DNA from: Prochlorococcus sp. AG-347-J14
Lineage (GTDB): Bacteria > Cyanobacteriota > Cyanobacteriia > PCC-6307 > Cyanobiaceae
Length of the DNA: 64,000 nucleotides
Direction of reading: 5' to 3'
Assembly: GCA_003281505.1 (NCBI GenBank)
Contig: QCBU01000001.1
Location: 124,001-188,000 of the forward strand
Each line of letters begins with the position of its first letter. Positions within the stretch are counted from its first letter, which is position 1. Under the pieces are notes generated by a model, which did no database searches, was not told the origin of the DNA, and worked only from the letters and a program-made list of their open reading frames with translations. Below are positions 8,157-20,112 of the stretch, piece by piece. The translations under genes and the position numbers were made by a program.

Positions 8157-8784
8157 AAACATTTTCGCTAGAAACTGATTTTTCTGAACCTTCTTGCTGA
8201 GATAATTCCGATCTTGCTTTTTCTGCACTTTTTCTCAAGGCATCTAATCTATCTTCAAAGAAACTTCTTTTTTTCTTTTTTCGCGTCTTATCTATTAACT
8301 CCTTTAATGCTCCTCCAAGACTTTTATAAGCATTTGGAATGCTGTATCCAAATCTACAAGCAAGATCAATAGCTCTTTCGTCTGCATAAATAGCATCTTG
8401 AAGCTTTTTTTCAGAATTATTTTTTAAATATAATCTATACCCTGCAAAACTAGATAAACCAAGAGCAAGTATTAAAAGTAACCCATCTTGAACCCACAAC
8501 TCTCCTATAGCCCCTCCAAGGCCTATAGCAAGAGCGGCCATTTCCCATCCATCTCTGGGAATTGTATCATTTTGAATTTTCCCAACTTCGTGCCAAAAAA
8601 GTAGATTTCTGTGGTCAATAGCCAAGTTATCCCATTCGTCCAAATCTATTTGAATTTCTACTTCGTCGCGACCTATTTCCTCAAGTGTTATTAAAGGTGG
8701 GTCTATAGCCGCAGCAGCTTCAACAAATACCCAACTTTCATTTTCTGGAGGCAACAAATTTTTAAGTCGCTGAAGTTCGCTCAT
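8146..8784 (-). CDS. DUF3318 domain protein
   Basis: A 212-residue cyanobacterial protein with the DUF3318 layout: an N-terminal acidic region (MSELQRLKNLLPPENESW, EVEIQIDLDEWDNL), the conserved LLFWHEVGKIQ, two hydrophobic helices near residues 82-115, then a long charged helical region (DAIYADERAIDLACRFGYS). The HEVGKIQ plus downstream DE arrangement resembles a membrane-linked HExxx segment, but no protease function is established. It is the first gene of the operon leading through rsfS and ycf36, and it diverges from carB. Confidence 0.8.
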   Translation of the reverse strand: MSELQRLKNLLPPENESWVFVEAAAAIDPPLITLEEIGRDEVEIQIDLDEWDNLAIDHRNLLFWHEVGKIQNDTIPRDGWEMAALAIGLGGAIGELWVQDGLLLILALGLSSFAGYRLYLKNNSEKKLQDAIYADERAIDLACRFGYSIPNAYKSLGGALKELIDKTRKKKKRSFFEDRLDALRKSAEKARSELSQQEGSEKSVSSENVYGQ

Positions 8785-8891
8785 AAAAAATTAATTTCTT
8801 TCAATACTATAGAAACAAATGTTGCTTTTCAAGTAACTTGATTAACATCTGATGATTTATAAGTAGCATGAAATAAATGAAGGTTTAAATT

Positions 8892-11800
8892 ATGCCTCAA
8901 AGAGGTGATATTAAAAAAATTCTTATTCTTGGTTCTGGACCAATTGTTATAGGACAAGCATGCGAATTTGATTACTCTGGCACTCAAGCTTGCAAAGCTT
9001 TAAGAAATGCTGGTTATGAAATTATCTTGATAAATTCAAATCCAGCATCAATAATGACTGATCCTGATATCGCTAATAAAACTTATATTGAACCATTGAC
9101 TCCTGAAATTGTTTCTCAGATCATCTTAAAAGAAAATCCTGATGCGATTCTCCCCACTATGGGAGGCCAAACCGCTTTGAATCTTGCGGTTAAGTTATCA
9201 GAATCAGATTTTTTGAAAAAAAATAATATTGAATTAATCGGTGCTAATTTAAGAGCTATTAATAAAGCTGAAGATAGAAAATTATTTAAAGAATCTATGG
9301 AGAAAATAAATATAAATGTATGTCCATCTGGAATTGCATCTAACCTTGATGAATCAATTGAGGTATCAAAAAAAATCAATTCCTACCCTCTTATAATAAG
9401 GCCTGCATTTACATTGGGTGGTGTTGGAGGTGGTATTGCTTTTAACCTTGAAGAGTTTGTCGAGTTGTGCAAATCAGGTTTAGAGGAAAGTCCAAGTAAT
9501 CAAATATTGATTGAAAAATCACTTATTGGATGGAAGGAGTATGAATTAGAGGTTATGAGAGATACTGCTGATAATGTAGTAATAGTTTGCAGTATTGAAA
9601 ATTTAGACCCGATGGGTGTCCACACCGGAGATTCGATTACTGTAGCTCCTGCACAAACTTTAACAGATAAGGAGTATCAGAGATTAAGGGATTTGTCATT
9701 GAAAATCATTAGAGAGGTAGGAGTTGAAACAGGAGGGAGTAACATCCAATTTGCAATAAATCCAACTAATGGAGAAGTAATTGTCATAGAAATGAATCCC
9801 CGAGTGAGCAGATCTTCTGCTTTGGCTAGTAAAGCAACTGGATTTCCTATAGCTAAAATTGCGGCTTTGTTATCTGTAGGTTATACACTTGATGAGATTG
9901 TTAATGATATTACAAAAAAAACACCTGCGTGTTTTGAACCATCAATTGATTACGTAGTTACTAAGATTCCAAGATTTGCCTTTGAAAAGTTTAAAGGCTC
10001 TTCAAATACTTTAAGTACTGCCATGAAATCCGTTGGTGAGTCAATGGCAATAGGTCGTTCTTTTGAAGAATCTTTTCAGAAAGCATTAAGGTCATTAGAA
10101 GTAGGTGTTTTTGGATGGGAATGTGATTCATTAGATGATTTTAAAAACGAGGGTCATATTAAAAATAGTTTAAGAAACCCTACATCTGAAAGAATTCTTC
10201 TAGTTAAAAAAGCTATGCAGCTTGGGAAAACTAATATGTATATTAATGAAGTTACAAATATAGATTTATGGTTTATAGAAAAATTACGTAATATCTTTAA
10301 TTTTGAAAATGACTTTCTAAAGGGAAAGGAACTTTATGCTCTAGATAGGGATTTGATGTTACATGCTAAACAATTAGGCTTTTCAGATCAACAGATAGCA
10401 AAGTTAACTGATTCTGATTTTTTTGATGTGAGAAGATATAGAAAAAAACTTAATATAATTCCAATTTATAAAACTGTTGATACTTGTTCAGCGGAATTCT
10501 CTTCCTCAACTCCTTATCACTATTCCACTTACGAGGAATCCTTCATAAATTTTAATTCTCAAATTTTTGATAGTGAGATTACAGAAAATAGTACATCAAA
10601 AAAAATTATGATTCTTGGAGGAGGTCCAAATAGAATTGGTCAGGGAATAGAATTTGATTACTGTTGTTGTCATGCATCATATCAAGCCTCTAAAAATGGT
10701 TATAAAACAATAATGGTTAATAGTAACCCTGAAACTGTTTCAACAGATTATGATACCAGCGATATTTTATATTTTGAGCCTGTAACTTTGGAGGATATTC
10801 TCAATATAATAGAAGCTGAAAATCCATATGGTTTGATTGTTCAATTTGGAGGTCAAACCCCACTTAAGTTATCATTACCTTTGTTTCAATGGCTTAAATC
10901 TAATGATGGGGTCAGAACTAGTACAAAAATTCTTGGGACATCTCCAAAATCTATCGATCTAGCAGAAGATAGAGAAGAATTTACCAAAATACTTGAAGAA
11001 TTAAGTATTAGACAACCTTTAAACGGTATTGCACGTAATCAAGATGAAGCAAAAATAATAGCAAAAGATATAGGGTTTCCTTTGGTTGTCAGACCTTCTT
11101 ATGTTTTAGGAGGAAGAGCAATGGAAATTGTTAAAGATGAGAATGAATTATCGAGATATATCTCTGAAGCAGTTAAGGTATCGCCTGATCATCCAATCCT
11201 TCTTGATCAATATTTGAATAATGCTATTGAGATAGATGTTGATGCTTTATGTGATTCAAAAGGTTCGGTTGTAATTGCTGGTTTAATGGAACATGTGGAA
11301 CCTGCAGGAATTCATTCAGGGGATTCAGCTTGTTGTTTACCATCTATATCTCTTTCAACATCAACATTAGAAAATGTGAGGAATTGGACTAAATTAATTG
11401 CAAAAAGATTAGATGTTGTTGGTTTAATTAATTTGCAATTTGCGGTGACAAATACAAATAACCAAGAAGATGAGCTATTTATTCTTGAAGCAAATCCAAG
11501 AGCATCCAGGACAGTCCCATTTGTTTCAAAAGCTATAGGTAAACCAGTTGCAAAATTAGCTACCCAATTAATGCAAGGTTTTACATTAGAAGAAGTTAAT
11601 TTCACACAAGAATTTTCTCCTAAATATCAAGCAGTTAAAGAGGCTGTTTTACCTTTTAAAAGATTTCCTGGATCTGATTCATTACTTGGTCCTGAGATGA
11701 GATCTACGGGAGAAGTTATGGGTTTAGCTAAAGATTTTGGAATTGCTTATGCCAAGTCTGAATTGGCAGCAGGAAATGGTGTCCCTTCAGAAGGAGTAGC

Positions 11801-12188
11801 TTTTTTGTCTACAAATGATTTAGATAAAAAAAATCTTGAGGAAGTTGCTAGAGAACTTTTGATTTTAGGATTTAAATTAATCGCAACAAAAGGTACAGCT
11901 CTATATTTGGTGAATTTAGGTATTCAAGTTGAAGAAGTGCTTAAAGTTCATGAAGGTAGACCAAATATCGAGGACCTTATTCGTTCGGGACTTGTTCAAT
12001 TAGTAATTAATACTCCAATAGGATCACAGGCTCTTCATGATGACGCCTATTTAAGACGTGCAGCTTTAGAATATAATATTCCAACTTTTACAACTATCCC
12101 TGGAGCAAAGGCAGCAATTAAAGCAATTAAAGCTTTGCAATGTAATCAAATAGATGCTTACTCTCTACAAGAGATACATAATTATTAG
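8892..12188 (+). CDS. carB: Carbamoyl-phosphate synthase large subunit
   Basis: 1098 residues, the full family length. It makes carbamoyl phosphate from bicarbonate, ATP and glutamine-derived ammonia for arginine and pyrimidine synthesis. Two duplicated ATP-grasp halves are visible: the first opens with [19 protein letters not shown] at about residue 11, the second with [17 protein letters not shown] at about residue 574. The C-terminal regulatory MGS domain runs from about 970 ([19 protein letters not shown]) to the end. The small subunit gene carA is not in the window. The gene is divergent from the DUF3318 operon, so the 107 bp between them hold both promoters. Confidence 0.98.
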   Translation: MPQRGDIKKILILGSGPIVIGQACEFDYSGTQACKALRNAGYEIILINSNPASIMTDPDIANKTYIEPLTPEIVSQIILKENPDAILPTMGGQTALNLAVKLSESDFLKKNNIELIGANLRAINKAEDRKLFKESMEKININVCPSGIASNLDESIEVSKKINSYPLIIRPAFTLGGVGGGIAFNLEEFVELCKSGLEESPSNQILIEKSLIGWKEYELEVMRDTADNVVIVCSIENLDPMGVHTGDSITVAPAQTLTDKEYQRLRDLSLKIIREVGVETGGSNIQFAINPTNGEVIVIEMNPRVSRSSALASKATGFPIAKIAALLSVGYTLDEIVNDITKKTPACFEPSIDYVVTKIPRFAFEKFKGSSNTLSTAMKSVGESMAIGRSFEESFQKALRSLEVGVFGWECDSLDDFKNEGHIKNSLRNPTSERILLVKKAMQLGKTNMYINEVTNIDLWFIEKLRNIFNFENDFLKGKELYALDRDLMLHAKQLGFSDQQIAKLTDSDFFDVRRYRKKLNIIPIYKTVDTCSAEFSSSTPYHYSTYEESFINFNSQIFDSEITENSTSKKIMILGGGPNRIGQGIEFDYCCCHASYQASKNGYKTIMVNSNPETVSTDYDTSDILYFEPVTLEDILNIIEAENPYGLIVQFGGQTPLKLSLPLFQWLKSNDGVRTSTKILGTSPKSIDLAEDREEFTKILEELSIRQPLNGIARNQDEAKIIAKDIGFPLVVRPSYVLGGRAMEIVKDENELSRYISEAVKVSPDHPILLDQYLNNAIEIDVDALCDSKGSVVIAGLMEHVEPAGIHSGDSACCLPSISLSTSTLENVRNWTKLIAKRLDVVGLINLQFAVTNTNNQEDELFILEANPRASRTVPFVSKAIGKPVAKLATQLMQGFTLEEVNFTQEFSPKYQAVKEAVLPFKRFPGSDSLLGPEMRSTGEVMGLAKDFGIAYAKSELAAGNGVPSEGVAFLSTNDLDKKNLEEVARELLILGFKLIATKGTALYLVNLGIQVEEVLKVHEGRPNIEDLIRSGLVQLVINTPIGSQALHDDAYLRRAALEYNIPTFTTIPGAKAAIKAIKALQCNQIDAYSLQEIHNY

Positions 12189-12192
12189 AATT

Positions 12193-12411
12193 TCATTCTA
12201 AGTTTTTTAATTTTTCTCTTAATTGATTAGCTAAAGTATTCCGGCTAATTGAAAGTAATTTGAGTGTATCTTGATGCATTTTAAGTTGTGTCTCAGCTAT
12301 TTGTAAAACTTTTATAGAGTCTTTTATTTCATTAGAAAGTTCATTTATTAAATATTTTTTCCCTTCAAAGGTTAAAACTGGATTTGAAGATTCATTTGTG
12401 CTTTCGCTCAT
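12193..12411 (-). CDS. DUF6447-like small coiled protein
   Basis: About 72 residues from the ATG at 12411 (a longer frame begins at 12447 inside the upstream gene). It opens with an acidic/Ser-rich stretch, then a beta-turn (VLTFEGKKYLINEL) and a single long helix (IKVLQIAETQLKMHQDTLKL) with a heptad-like pattern. This matches the small DUF6447-type proteins of cyanobacteria and their phages. Function unknown. It lies just downstream of the ABC exporter and converges on carB. Confidence 0.55.
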   Translation of the reverse strand: MSESTNESSNPVLTFEGKKYLINELSNEIKDSIKVLQIAETQLKMHQDTLKLLSISRNTLANQLREKLKNLE

Positions 12412-12443
12412 TGCCTTAACTTTAAATTTATAAGATAGGGTTA

Positions 12444-14147
12444 TCATGTTTTAATTAGTTGTTTATCACATAATTCTTTATATATTCCAGGTTTATTAAT
12501 TAAATCAATATGTTTCCCAACTTCAATAATTTCGCCTTTATCGAAAACAACTATTTTATTTGCCTCTTGAGTGGTGGCTAATCTATGAGCAATTACTATA
12601 ACTGTTCTATCTCTCATGGCTCTATTAAGTCCTTCTTGGACTTCAGATTCTGATTCGGCATCTAACGCACTTGTGGCCTCATCTAAAAGAAGTATGGATG
12701 GATTTCCAAGTATTGCTCTTGCAATTGCTATCCTCTGGATCTGACCCCCTGAGAAATTTGTTCCTCTTTCAGTTATGTATGTTTCATATTTCTCAGGAAG
12801 CTTTTGAATGAAGTTGTGAGCGTTTGCTTTTCTTGCTGATTCTATAACTTCTTCATTGGTAAAATTTCTACCCATTCTTATTACATCAATAATTTTTCCT
12901 GAAAATAAAAAAGGCTGTTGCTGTACTAGTGCAATATTTTTTCTAATGTCTTTTGTATTTATTAATTTGAGATTTTTATCATCTATAAAAATGTCTCCAT
13001 AATTTGGAGTTATAAATTTTAATATCAAAGCCAGCATTGTACTTTTACCAGCCCCAGAAGCTCCAACGAAAGCTGTCACTTCCCCTTTTTTAATTTCTAA
13101 ACTGATATTTTTAAGAACTTGATTATTTTTTTTGTAGGCGAAATTAACTTTTTCGAAACTTATTTTGCCTTCAATATGGGATATCCTTGTTAAATTTTCT
13201 TTGTCATCTTCTATAGGTTCTTGATTTATGTTTTTCAACCTTTTTATTGATGCTTCTGCCTGTTTATAGTCATTAAAATTTGTACTTACATGGCTTATTG
13301 GATCAATGAGCATCAATATTGCAGCGAAGAAACTACTAAATTCTTCGCTTGTTAGAAGTCCTAGATTTATTCTTGCTGCTCCCAAACCTAATATTGCTAA
13401 TATTCCAAATGCTTCAACAAATCCTACAACTGGATGTTGAAATGCAAGTAATTTTAATGTTTTATATTTTGCTTTTTTATTTGCGCTTAATCTTTTAAAA
13501 AATCTGTTCTCAATCCAATTTTCTGCCGCAAAAGATCTTATCGTCGACATTCCATTTATAGATTCACCAATTAAACCTGCCAAATTACTTGTTGATTCTT
13601 GACTTTTTTCAGATGCGAATAAAACTCTTCTTCCAAAACTATTAACTGAAAGAATAATCAATGGTGCTAATACAAATGTTGATAATGTTAGTGACCAATC
13701 TAGATAAAACATATAAAATACAACCGCTATCAACTGTAAGGTACACGGAATAGTATCTTGAGCTGTTTTATAAATAACTTCGCTTACTCTGTCAGCATCT
13801 TCTGTAAGTCTATATGTTATGTCTCCGGCTGAAATCTTTTCAAAAGAATTCATCTTTATTTTTTGAATTTTGCTAAAAATATTTCCTCTCATTACTTCAC
13901 TTATTTCTAAAGATGGTTTTGCTATGAATACATCTTGTCCAAATTGAGCAGTTTTTTGAACTAAAAATACAAATAATGACTTAACTATTATGCTAGAAAC
14001 TTTCGAAAGATCACCAGATCCAATTGCTGGTATTAAGTTCCCAGCTAAATAAGCTAACAAAGGCCAACAAGCTACATAAATAAGCATGCATATAAAACCA
14101 TTTATGAACCTATTTGCGTATGGTCTGACTGGTGGTATTAATCTCAA
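12444..14147 (-). CDS. MsbA-like ABC exporter (fused permease and ATPase)
   Basis: A 567-residue half-transporter. The N-terminal 310 residues hold six transmembrane helices with the coupling segment GDITYRLTEDADRVSEV. The C-terminal ATPase has Walker A GASGAGKS, Q-loop LVQQQPFLFSG, signature FSGGQIQRIAIARA, Walker B ILLLDEATSALD and H-loop IAHRL, all intact. Such homodimers flip lipid A precursors, lipids or drugs to the outer leaflet. MsbA-type lipid export is a reasonable guess for a Gram-negative cell with an lptC homologue, but it is not proven. The gene diverges from the S4 protein at 14207. Confidence 0.9.
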   Translation of the reverse strand: MRLIPPVRPYANRFINGFICMLIYVACWPLLAYLAGNLIPAIGSGDLSKVSSIIVKSLFVFLVQKTAQFGQDVFIAKPSLEISEVMRGNIFSKIQKIKMNSFEKISAGDITYRLTEDADRVSEVIYKTAQDTIPCTLQLIAVVFYMFYLDWSLTLSTFVLAPLIILSVNSFGRRVLFASEKSQESTSNLAGLIGESINGMSTIRSFAAENWIENRFFKRLSANKKAKYKTLKLLAFQHPVVGFVEAFGILAILGLGAARINLGLLTSEEFSSFFAAILMLIDPISHVSTNFNDYKQAEASIKRLKNINQEPIEDDKENLTRISHIEGKISFEKVNFAYKKNNQVLKNISLEIKKGEVTAFVGASGAGKSTMLALILKFITPNYGDIFIDDKNLKLINTKDIRKNIALVQQQPFLFSGKIIDVIRMGRNFTNEEVIESARKANAHNFIQKLPEKYETYITERGTNFSGGQIQRIAIARAILGNPSILLLDEATSALDAESESEVQEGLNRAMRDRTVIVIAHRLATTQEANKIVVFDKGEIIEVGKHIDLINKPGIYKELCDKQLIKT

Positions 14148-14206
14148 GATATTATATGTTTAATTATTTATCCTATTTTATCAATATCTTTGGTTATAAA
14201 AAAGCA

Positions 14207-14383
14207 ATGAAATTGGATCAATTCTTAAAATGGAAAAATTTAGTCTCTTCTGGCGGAGAAGCAAAAATTTTTATCAAATCCGGTTCTGTAAAAGTAAATG
14301 GTGTGATAGAAACTAGAAGAGGAAGAAAATTAAATAGAGGAGATAAAGTTATATTTCTAAAAAATGAATTAATTTTTGAATAA
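14207..14383 (+). CDS. S4-domain RNA-binding protein (YbcJ-like)
   Basis: About 58 residues from the ATG at 14207, forming little more than one S4 RNA-binding fold: [20 protein letters not shown], then the signature [12 protein letters not shown] and [12 protein letters not shown]. Homologues of this size (YbcJ/YaaA types) bind structured RNA, and some act on stalled large ribosomal subunits. The longer frame from 14132 overlaps the divergent exporter start and is less likely. It is followed 29 bp later by tpiA on the same strand. Confidence 0.85.
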   Translation: MKLDQFLKWKNLVSSGGEAKIFIKSGSVKVNGVIETRRGRKLNRGDKVIFLKNELIFE

Positions 14384-14412
14384 TTAGCCTATTCAACTCA
14401 ATATATATTAAT

Positions 14413-15162
14413 ATGATTTTCTTAGAGAATAGTATTTTGAGAAAATCTGTTATTGCTGGTAATTGGAAAATGCACATGACTTGTGCTGAAGCAAAATCTT
14501 ATTTAGAAGAGTTTATACCCTTAATAAAAAACATAAATAATGATCGTAAAGTTGTCATTGCGCCTCCTTTTACAGCTATTTCTACCTTTTCTGATCATTC
14601 TGATTTTGATTATTTAGACATTTCAAGTCAAAATATTCATTGGGAAGACGAAGGTGCATTTACTGCTGAAATATCTCCAAAAATGCTTCTAGAACATGGA
14701 GTTTCATATGCAATAGTTGGTCACAGTGAACCAAGGAAATATTTTAGTGAAAGTGACGAACAAATTAATAAAAGGGCAGTTTTTGCTCAATCTAGTGGAC
14801 TTACACCAATTGTTTGTGTTGGAGAGACATTGGAACAAAGAGAGAGAGGAGAAGCTGATAGAATTATTACTAGACAGGTTGAACAAGGATTGGAAAATAT
14901 AGATCCATCAAATTTAATTGTGGCCTATGAACCAATTTGGGCTATTGGGACTGGTAAAACATGCGAGGCTAAAGACGCTAATAAGATATGTTCTTTGATT
15001 AGGAAGTTAATAGGTTTTGATGATGTGATTATTCAATATGGAGGGTCTGTCAAACCTAATAATATTGACGAAATAATGTCAATGAGTGATATAGATGGAG
15101 TGTTAGTTGGAGGGGCTTCATTAGATCCGAATAGTTTTGCAAGAATTGCAAATTATCAATAA
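14413..15162 (+). CDS. tpiA: Triosephosphate isomerase
   Basis: 249 residues. It interconverts dihydroxyacetone phosphate and glyceraldehyde 3-phosphate in the Calvin cycle and glycolysis. Visible marks are AGNWKMH with the catalytic Lys, the His in IVGHSEPR, the catalytic Glu in [12 protein letters not shown], and the phosphate-gripping [11 protein letters not shown] and [11 protein letters not shown]-type ending. Homologues begin around [10 protein letters not shown], so the true start may be the TTG at 14437 rather than the ATG at 14413. It overlaps folP by 26 bp in another frame. Confidence 0.96.
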   Translation: MIFLENSILRKSVIAGNWKMHMTCAEAKSYLEEFIPLIKNINNDRKVVIAPPFTAISTFSDHSDFDYLDISSQNIHWEDEGAFTAEISPKMLLEHGVSYAIVGHSEPRKYFSESDEQINKRAVFAQSSGLTPIVCVGETLEQRERGEADRIITRQVEQGLENIDPSNLIVAYEPIWAIGTGKTCEAKDANKICSLIRKLIGFDDVIIQYGGSVKPNNIDEIMSMSDIDGVLVGGASLDPNSFARIANYQ

Positions 15163-15991
15163 GAAAGATCCATGGCCAAAAGGCTGGGGACAAAAAACTT
15201 CAATTATGGGAGTTATTAATTTAACTCCTGATTCGTTTAGTGATGGTGGAGAATTAAATTCTTCAAAAAAAGTTTTAGATCAAGTTAATCATTTTTTGCG
15301 TAATGGTGTCGATGTTATTGATCTTGGTGCTCAGAGTACGAGACCTGGGGCTGAAGAAGTTGGCTCTAGTATAGAAATAAAAAGATTGCTCCCATATTTG
15401 AAATTAATAAAATCTGAATATCCAGATGTTTTAATTTCTATTGACACTTTTAATTCTGAAGTAGCTTACGAAGCTCTTTTAAATGGTGCTAATTGGATAA
15501 ATGACGTAACTGGAGGGAGAAGGGATAGAGAAATTTTGGATGTTGTTTCAAAATTCAACTGTCCATTTGTCTTAACCCATAGTCGTGGTAATAGTCAAAA
15601 TATGAATAAACTCTCTAATTACAAGGATTTATTGAGTGATGTTAAGTACTCGATTGATAATTTAATAAAAAATGCTTTAGAAAAAAATATATCTGAAAGT
15701 AATATAATAGTTGATCCTGGGATTGGGTTTTCAAAAGATACTACTCATAATTTGGAAATCTTGAGAAACTTAGATTTATTTAAAAAATGGAAATTTCCAA
15801 TTTTGATAGGTGCATCAAGGAAAAGATTTTTAGGAGAAATTTTGAATGAGAAAAATCCAAAAGAAAGGGATATAGGAACACTTGCAATAAGCTGTCTCTG
15901 TTCACAATTTAATATTGATATTGTGAGAGTCCACAATGTAAAATTGAATTATCAAATTCTTAAAGTTGCTGATAGGATTTATAGAAAATAA
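15137..15991 (+). CDS. folP: Dihydropteroate synthase
   Basis: A 284-residue TIM-barrel enzyme condensing p-aminobenzoate with hydroxymethyl-dihydropterin diphosphate in folate synthesis. Conserved blocks are [49 protein letters not shown] and GASRKRFLG. The start is uncertain: there is no ATG before the conserved core, and the candidates are TTG at 15137 and at 15146, both inside the end of tpiA. The overlap implies translational coupling. It converges on chlH. Confidence 0.95.
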   Translation: MQELQIINKKDPWPKGWGQKTSIMGVINLTPDSFSDGGELNSSKKVLDQVNHFLRNGVDVIDLGAQSTRPGAEEVGSSIEIKRLLPYLKLIKSEYPDVLISIDTFNSEVAYEALLNGANWINDVTGGRRDREILDVVSKFNCPFVLTHSRGNSQNMNKLSNYKDLLSDVKYSIDNLIKNALEKNISESNIIVDPGIGFSKDTTHNLEILRNLDLFKKWKFPILIGASRKRFLGEILNEKNPKERDIGTLAISCLCSQFNIDIVRVHNVKLNYQILKVADRIYRK

Positions 15992-15999
15992 TATAATTA

Positions 16000-18900
16000 T
16001 TATTCTTTAACACCCTCGATTTTATCCTCTACCTCTTGATATAGTTCTTTCAATTGTTCTATATTTTCATCTGAAGTTTCCCAATATCCTCGACCATTAA
16101 CTTCTAATAAAGTTCCAACAATCCTTCTAAAACTATTAGGATTTAAATCCATTAATCTTTTCCTCATTTCTTCATCATTTATAAATGTTTCATTAGTTTC
16201 TTCATATACAAAATTATCTACTTGACCACTTGTCGCACTCCAACCAAGTGTGTAATTAAGTCTGTTAGAAAGTTCTCTAACTCCTTCATAACCAGATTTG
16301 AGCATACCTTCATACCATTTAGGATTTAAAAGTTTTGTCCTTGAGTCTAATCTAATAGTTTCTCCAAGCGTTCTAACTTGTGCATTAGAAGTGGTAGTGT
16401 CTGCTATGTAGCTACTTGGTTCTTTTCCGTCATCTCTTAGTGTTTTAATTAATTTGGTTGGATCTGAATCAAAATAATGACTTACATCTGTTAATGAAAT
16501 CTCTGAGGAATCAAGGTTTTGAAATGTAACATCTGCTGTTTTCATTACTGACTCAAATACATCTCTTTTTTGATTCATCTCACCTGGATTATCAGCATTA
16601 AATGCATATGTTTTGCGTGATAAATACATTTCTTGTAATTCATTTTCTTCCTCCCAAGTTGAATTTTCTACGGCTAAATTAACATTTGAACTATAGCTAC
16701 CACTTGCATTAGAGAATACTCTCGCAGAAGCCTCCCTGATAGAGGTCCCTTCTTTTTCTGCTTGTTCTATTGAATGTTTCCTTACAAAATTCGATTCTAA
16801 AGGCTCATCAGCTTCAGCGGCTAATTTTACTGCCTGATCTATTAATGCCATTTGATTGATAAATAGATCTCTAAATACTCCTGAACAGTTAACTACTACA
16901 TCTATTCTTGGCCTACCTAATTCTTCTAAAGGAATTAATTCTAGTTTGTTTATTCTTCCAACAGAATCTGGTTTTGGTTTTACCCCAACAAACCATAAGA
17001 TTTGTGCCAGTGATTCTCCATAAGTTTTGATGTTATCTGTACCCCATAAAACACAAGCGATTGTTTCAGGCCAAGTCCCTTGCTCTTCCTTTTGTCTTTC
17101 AATTAATTTGTCAACAACAGACTTTGCTGCAGCTACTGCTGCTGTAGTCGGGATTGATTGAGGATCAAGTGCATGGATATTTTTACCACTGGGCAAAACA
17201 CCAGGATTTCTAATGGGATCACCACCTGGTCCAGGTAAAACATAGTTTCCATCTAGTGCTTTAATTAAACTATCCATTTCTTTGTCTGCACAGACCTGTT
17301 CCAGACAGAAAAGTAAGTAATCAAATAATTTATTTAATTCCTTCTGATTAACTTCATTAAATTCATTTAATCTGCAGACTCTTAACCAAGGGGTAGGTAA
17401 ATTTAGACCAAAAACTTTAAGAAGGTCAAAAAGTTTGGAAAGAAGTGATTTTTCTAAATAAACTCTGCCATCAACAATTTTTAAAGAGTTGACCATCGCA
17501 AAAATCGACTCTCTTGATGTCTTTATGATTTTTTCATTTAACTCAACAAATTTAAGTTCGCCTTTATTATTACCATCATAAATTTGATCAATAGTAAGAT
17601 TCATGGATTCTGCGAGTAATCCAGGAAGAGATCTTAATCCCTCTTGTTCTCTCTCTAAAGATGCGATATTTACAAGTGTTGCTACAGCTTCTTCTGCTGT
17701 TGGAGCTTCTCCAATAGTATGAAGACCGCAAGGTAATAATCTACTTTCAATTTCCATCAATTGTTTATAGACATTGCCAACAAATAAATCTCTTTCATCT
17801 ATTGAAAGTTTTTCTACGTCTTTTGAAGGAAAATCTACATCTTTGTCAAGGTTACATTGTTTAGAAGTCTCAACAATTGCATTAACAATTTGAATACCCC
17901 TACTATTTTCCCTTAATTGTTGATAAGAACCAACAAGCTCACTTAGTTCTTTAAGTCCTTTATATAGTCCAGCATTTTCTGCTGGAGGAGTTAAATAACT
18001 TATAGTTGAGGCATATCCTCTTCTCTTCGCAATTGTTGCTTCAGATGGATTATTCGCAGCATAATAATACAAATTAGGCAATGATCCAATGAGAGAATCT
18101 GGGTAGCATGTTTCACTCATTCCCATCTGTTTTCCAGGCATAAACTCTAGTGAGCCGTGAGTACCAAAATGAAGGACTGCATCAGCACCCCAAATTTTTT
18201 CTACATAGGTGTAATAAGCAGCAAATCCATGATGAGGACTAGCACTTCTAGAATAAAGTAATCTCATTGGATCACCTTCATATCCGAATGTAGGTTGAAC
18301 TCCTATAAAAACATTTCCAAAATGTTTTCCATAGATTAAAAGGTTTTGTCCGTCACTATTAAGGTTCCCAGGAGGTTTACCCCAATTTTCTTCAAGTCTT
18401 TGTGAGTATGGAGTGAACTCTTCGTATTCTTTTACTGACATCTTATGAGCAATATTTAACTCTGGAGAGCCATCCATCGCTTCAGGGTTATTAATTACTT
18501 TTTCCATTAATTCTTTTGAATTACCTGGAAGTTCATCTATTTGATATCCTTTCGATTTCATTTCAAGAAGTACTCTATAAATTGAACCAAAAACATTCAA
18601 GTATGCTGCCGTGCCAACATTTCCTTTGTCTGGTGGAAAACTAAATACTGTGATTGCTAATTTTTTATCCTTTCTTTGTTTAACTCTTAAAGTTGACCAT
18701 TTTATTGCTCTTTCAGCTATTACATCAACTCGATCTTGCAGCGTATGCGCCTTACCTGTAGCATCATCACGACCTGAGAGAATGATAGGTTCAATAGCAC
18801 CATCAAGCTCTGGAATCGCAATCTGAAGTGCTACCTGAACAGGGTGTAAACCTAGATCACTATCTTCCCATTCTTGAGTAGTTTGGAAGACTAATGGAAG

Positions 18901-20010
18901 TGCAACCATGTAAGGTCTGTTTAACCTTTTTAGGGCTTCAATAGCTTTAGGATGATCTTGCCTTGCTGGCCCACCAACTAGTGCAAAACCTGTTAAAGAT
19001 ACAACTCCATCTACTATAGGTTGATCATTATTTATGGAATCATAATAAAATTCATTAACTGGTTTAGAAAAATCTAGACCACCACAGAAGATAGGTAATA
19101 CTCTTGCACCTCTGTATTCCAATTCTTGAATAACAGCAACGTAATGAGCATCATCTCCCGTAACGATATGACTCCTTTGAAGCACTAAGCCTATTGTTGG
19201 AGTTTTGTCATCTTTAGGATTAATATCTTTTCTATTATTTTCCCAATTTTGATATTCTTTAAGACTTTCAAACATGCAAGGAGCAAGAGGATGCCAAATT
19301 CCTAAATCTGGGAATGTTTCAGGGTCTTGAATTTTGAATTCTTCTATTTGATCTTTTATTGTCTCTGAAATAGCGTACTTTTCAGAAATCATTAATAAGA
19401 AGTTTTTTAAGTTCTCAGTGGTACCGCCTAACCAGTACTGAAAACTCAGAATAAATGTTCTTGCATCTTGCGCTTTTTCTACTGGCAGATATTTAAGTAT
19501 TGAAGGTAGTGTATTTAATAACTTCAACATTGAATCTTGGAAACTTGCTCCATCAGATTCTTTTTTCTTTTTTATTAAATCTCCAATAATACTTTTAGAT
19601 TGACCAAGTTGGGCCATACTAAATGAACCTAGCTTATTCAATCTCATCACCTCTGGCATAGAGGGGAAAACAATAGATGCTTTAAGTTTGTCTTTAAATG
19701 GAGATACTGCATCAACCACTTTTTGAGCAAGGTCTTCAATGAAAATTAGAGAAGCAACAAATATATCTGCATTAGCTATATCTTCTTTAAAATCTTCAAA
19801 ATTAGTATCATTCCTAAGTTCCTCGATAAGATAGCCTCTAAGATCAATACCTATTGGACCATTCATTTTATTTATTGACTTTGCAGCTTCCGTTAAGGAA
19901 TTTTGGTATTGTGGCTCAAGGACAACATAAACTGCTTTTATTACAACTTTGTGTTTGTTATCCTCAACAGGAGATACTCTGCGGTTTGCTGAGCGGACCT
20001 GCGTAAACAT
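16000..20010 (-). CDS. chlH: Magnesium chelatase subunit H
   Basis: 1336 residues, the full ChlH length. With ChlI and ChlD it inserts Mg2+ into protoporphyrin IX, the first committed step of chlorophyll synthesis; ChlH binds the porphyrin. It has the N-terminal DUF3479 domain and the CobN/Mg-chelatase body, including the conserved [19 protein letters not shown] near residue 612 and [20 protein letters not shown] near 925. It belongs to the CobN/BchH superfamily, and the absence of cobalamin neighbours plus its length make ChlH secure. It diverges from dapB, with 102 bp between start codons for both promoters. Confidence 0.97.
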   Translation of the reverse strand: MFTQVRSANRRVSPVEDNKHKVVIKAVYVVLEPQYQNSLTEAAKSINKMNGPIGIDLRGYLIEELRNDTNFEDFKEDIANADIFVASLIFIEDLAQKVVDAVSPFKDKLKASIVFPSMPEVMRLNKLGSFSMAQLGQSKSIIGDLIKKKKESDGASFQDSMLKLLNTLPSILKYLPVEKAQDARTFILSFQYWLGGTTENLKNFLLMISEKYAISETIKDQIEEFKIQDPETFPDLGIWHPLAPCMFESLKEYQNWENNRKDINPKDDKTPTIGLVLQRSHIVTGDDAHYVAVIQELEYRGARVLPIFCGGLDFSKPVNEFYYDSINNDQPIVDGVVSLTGFALVGGPARQDHPKAIEALKRLNRPYMVALPLVFQTTQEWEDSDLGLHPVQVALQIAIPELDGAIEPIILSGRDDATGKAHTLQDRVDVIAERAIKWSTLRVKQRKDKKLAITVFSFPPDKGNVGTAAYLNVFGSIYRVLLEMKSKGYQIDELPGNSKELMEKVINNPEAMDGSPELNIAHKMSVKEYEEFTPYSQRLEENWGKPPGNLNSDGQNLLIYGKHFGNVFIGVQPTFGYEGDPMRLLYSRSASPHHGFAAYYTYVEKIWGADAVLHFGTHGSLEFMPGKQMGMSETCYPDSLIGSLPNLYYYAANNPSEATIAKRRGYASTISYLTPPAENAGLYKGLKELSELVGSYQQLRENSRGIQIVNAIVETSKQCNLDKDVDFPSKDVEKLSIDERDLFVGNVYKQLMEIESRLLPCGLHTIGEAPTAEEAVATLVNIASLEREQEGLRSLPGLLAESMNLTIDQIYDGNNKGELKFVELNEKIIKTSRESIFAMVNSLKIVDGRVYLEKSLLSKLFDLLKVFGLNLPTPWLRVCRLNEFNEVNQKELNKLFDYLLFCLEQVCADKEMDSLIKALDGNYVLPGPGGDPIRNPGVLPSGKNIHALDPQSIPTTAAVAAAKSVVDKLIERQKEEQGTWPETIACVLWGTDNIKTYGESLAQILWFVGVKPKPDSVGRINKLELIPLEELGRPRIDVVVNCSGVFRDLFINQMALIDQAVKLAAEADEPLESNFVRKHSIEQAEKEGTSIREASARVFSNASGSYSSNVNLAVENSTWEEENELQEMYLSRKTYAFNADNPGEMNQKRDVFESVMKTADVTFQNLDSSEISLTDVSHYFDSDPTKLIKTLRDDGKEPSSYIADTTTSNAQVRTLGETIRLDSRTKLLNPKWYEGMLKSGYEGVRELSNRLNYTLGWSATSGQVDNFVYEETNETFINDEEMRKRLMDLNPNSFRRIVGTLLEVNGRGYWETSDENIEQLKELYQEVEDKIEGVKE

Positions 20011-20112
20011 TGATTTTCTTTAAGTATTTCTACCAGCCTACGAATGAAAAGACGTTATTGTGTGCAATATAAATAGCGTGTAACAACCTTTAAAAAAAAA
20101 TTTTTTAAAAAA

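Noticed and set aside
12444-14147. Toxin or bacteriocin exporter
   Set aside because: The exporter lacks a peptidase domain and has no precursor peptide gene nearby; a lipid or general exporter is more likely.
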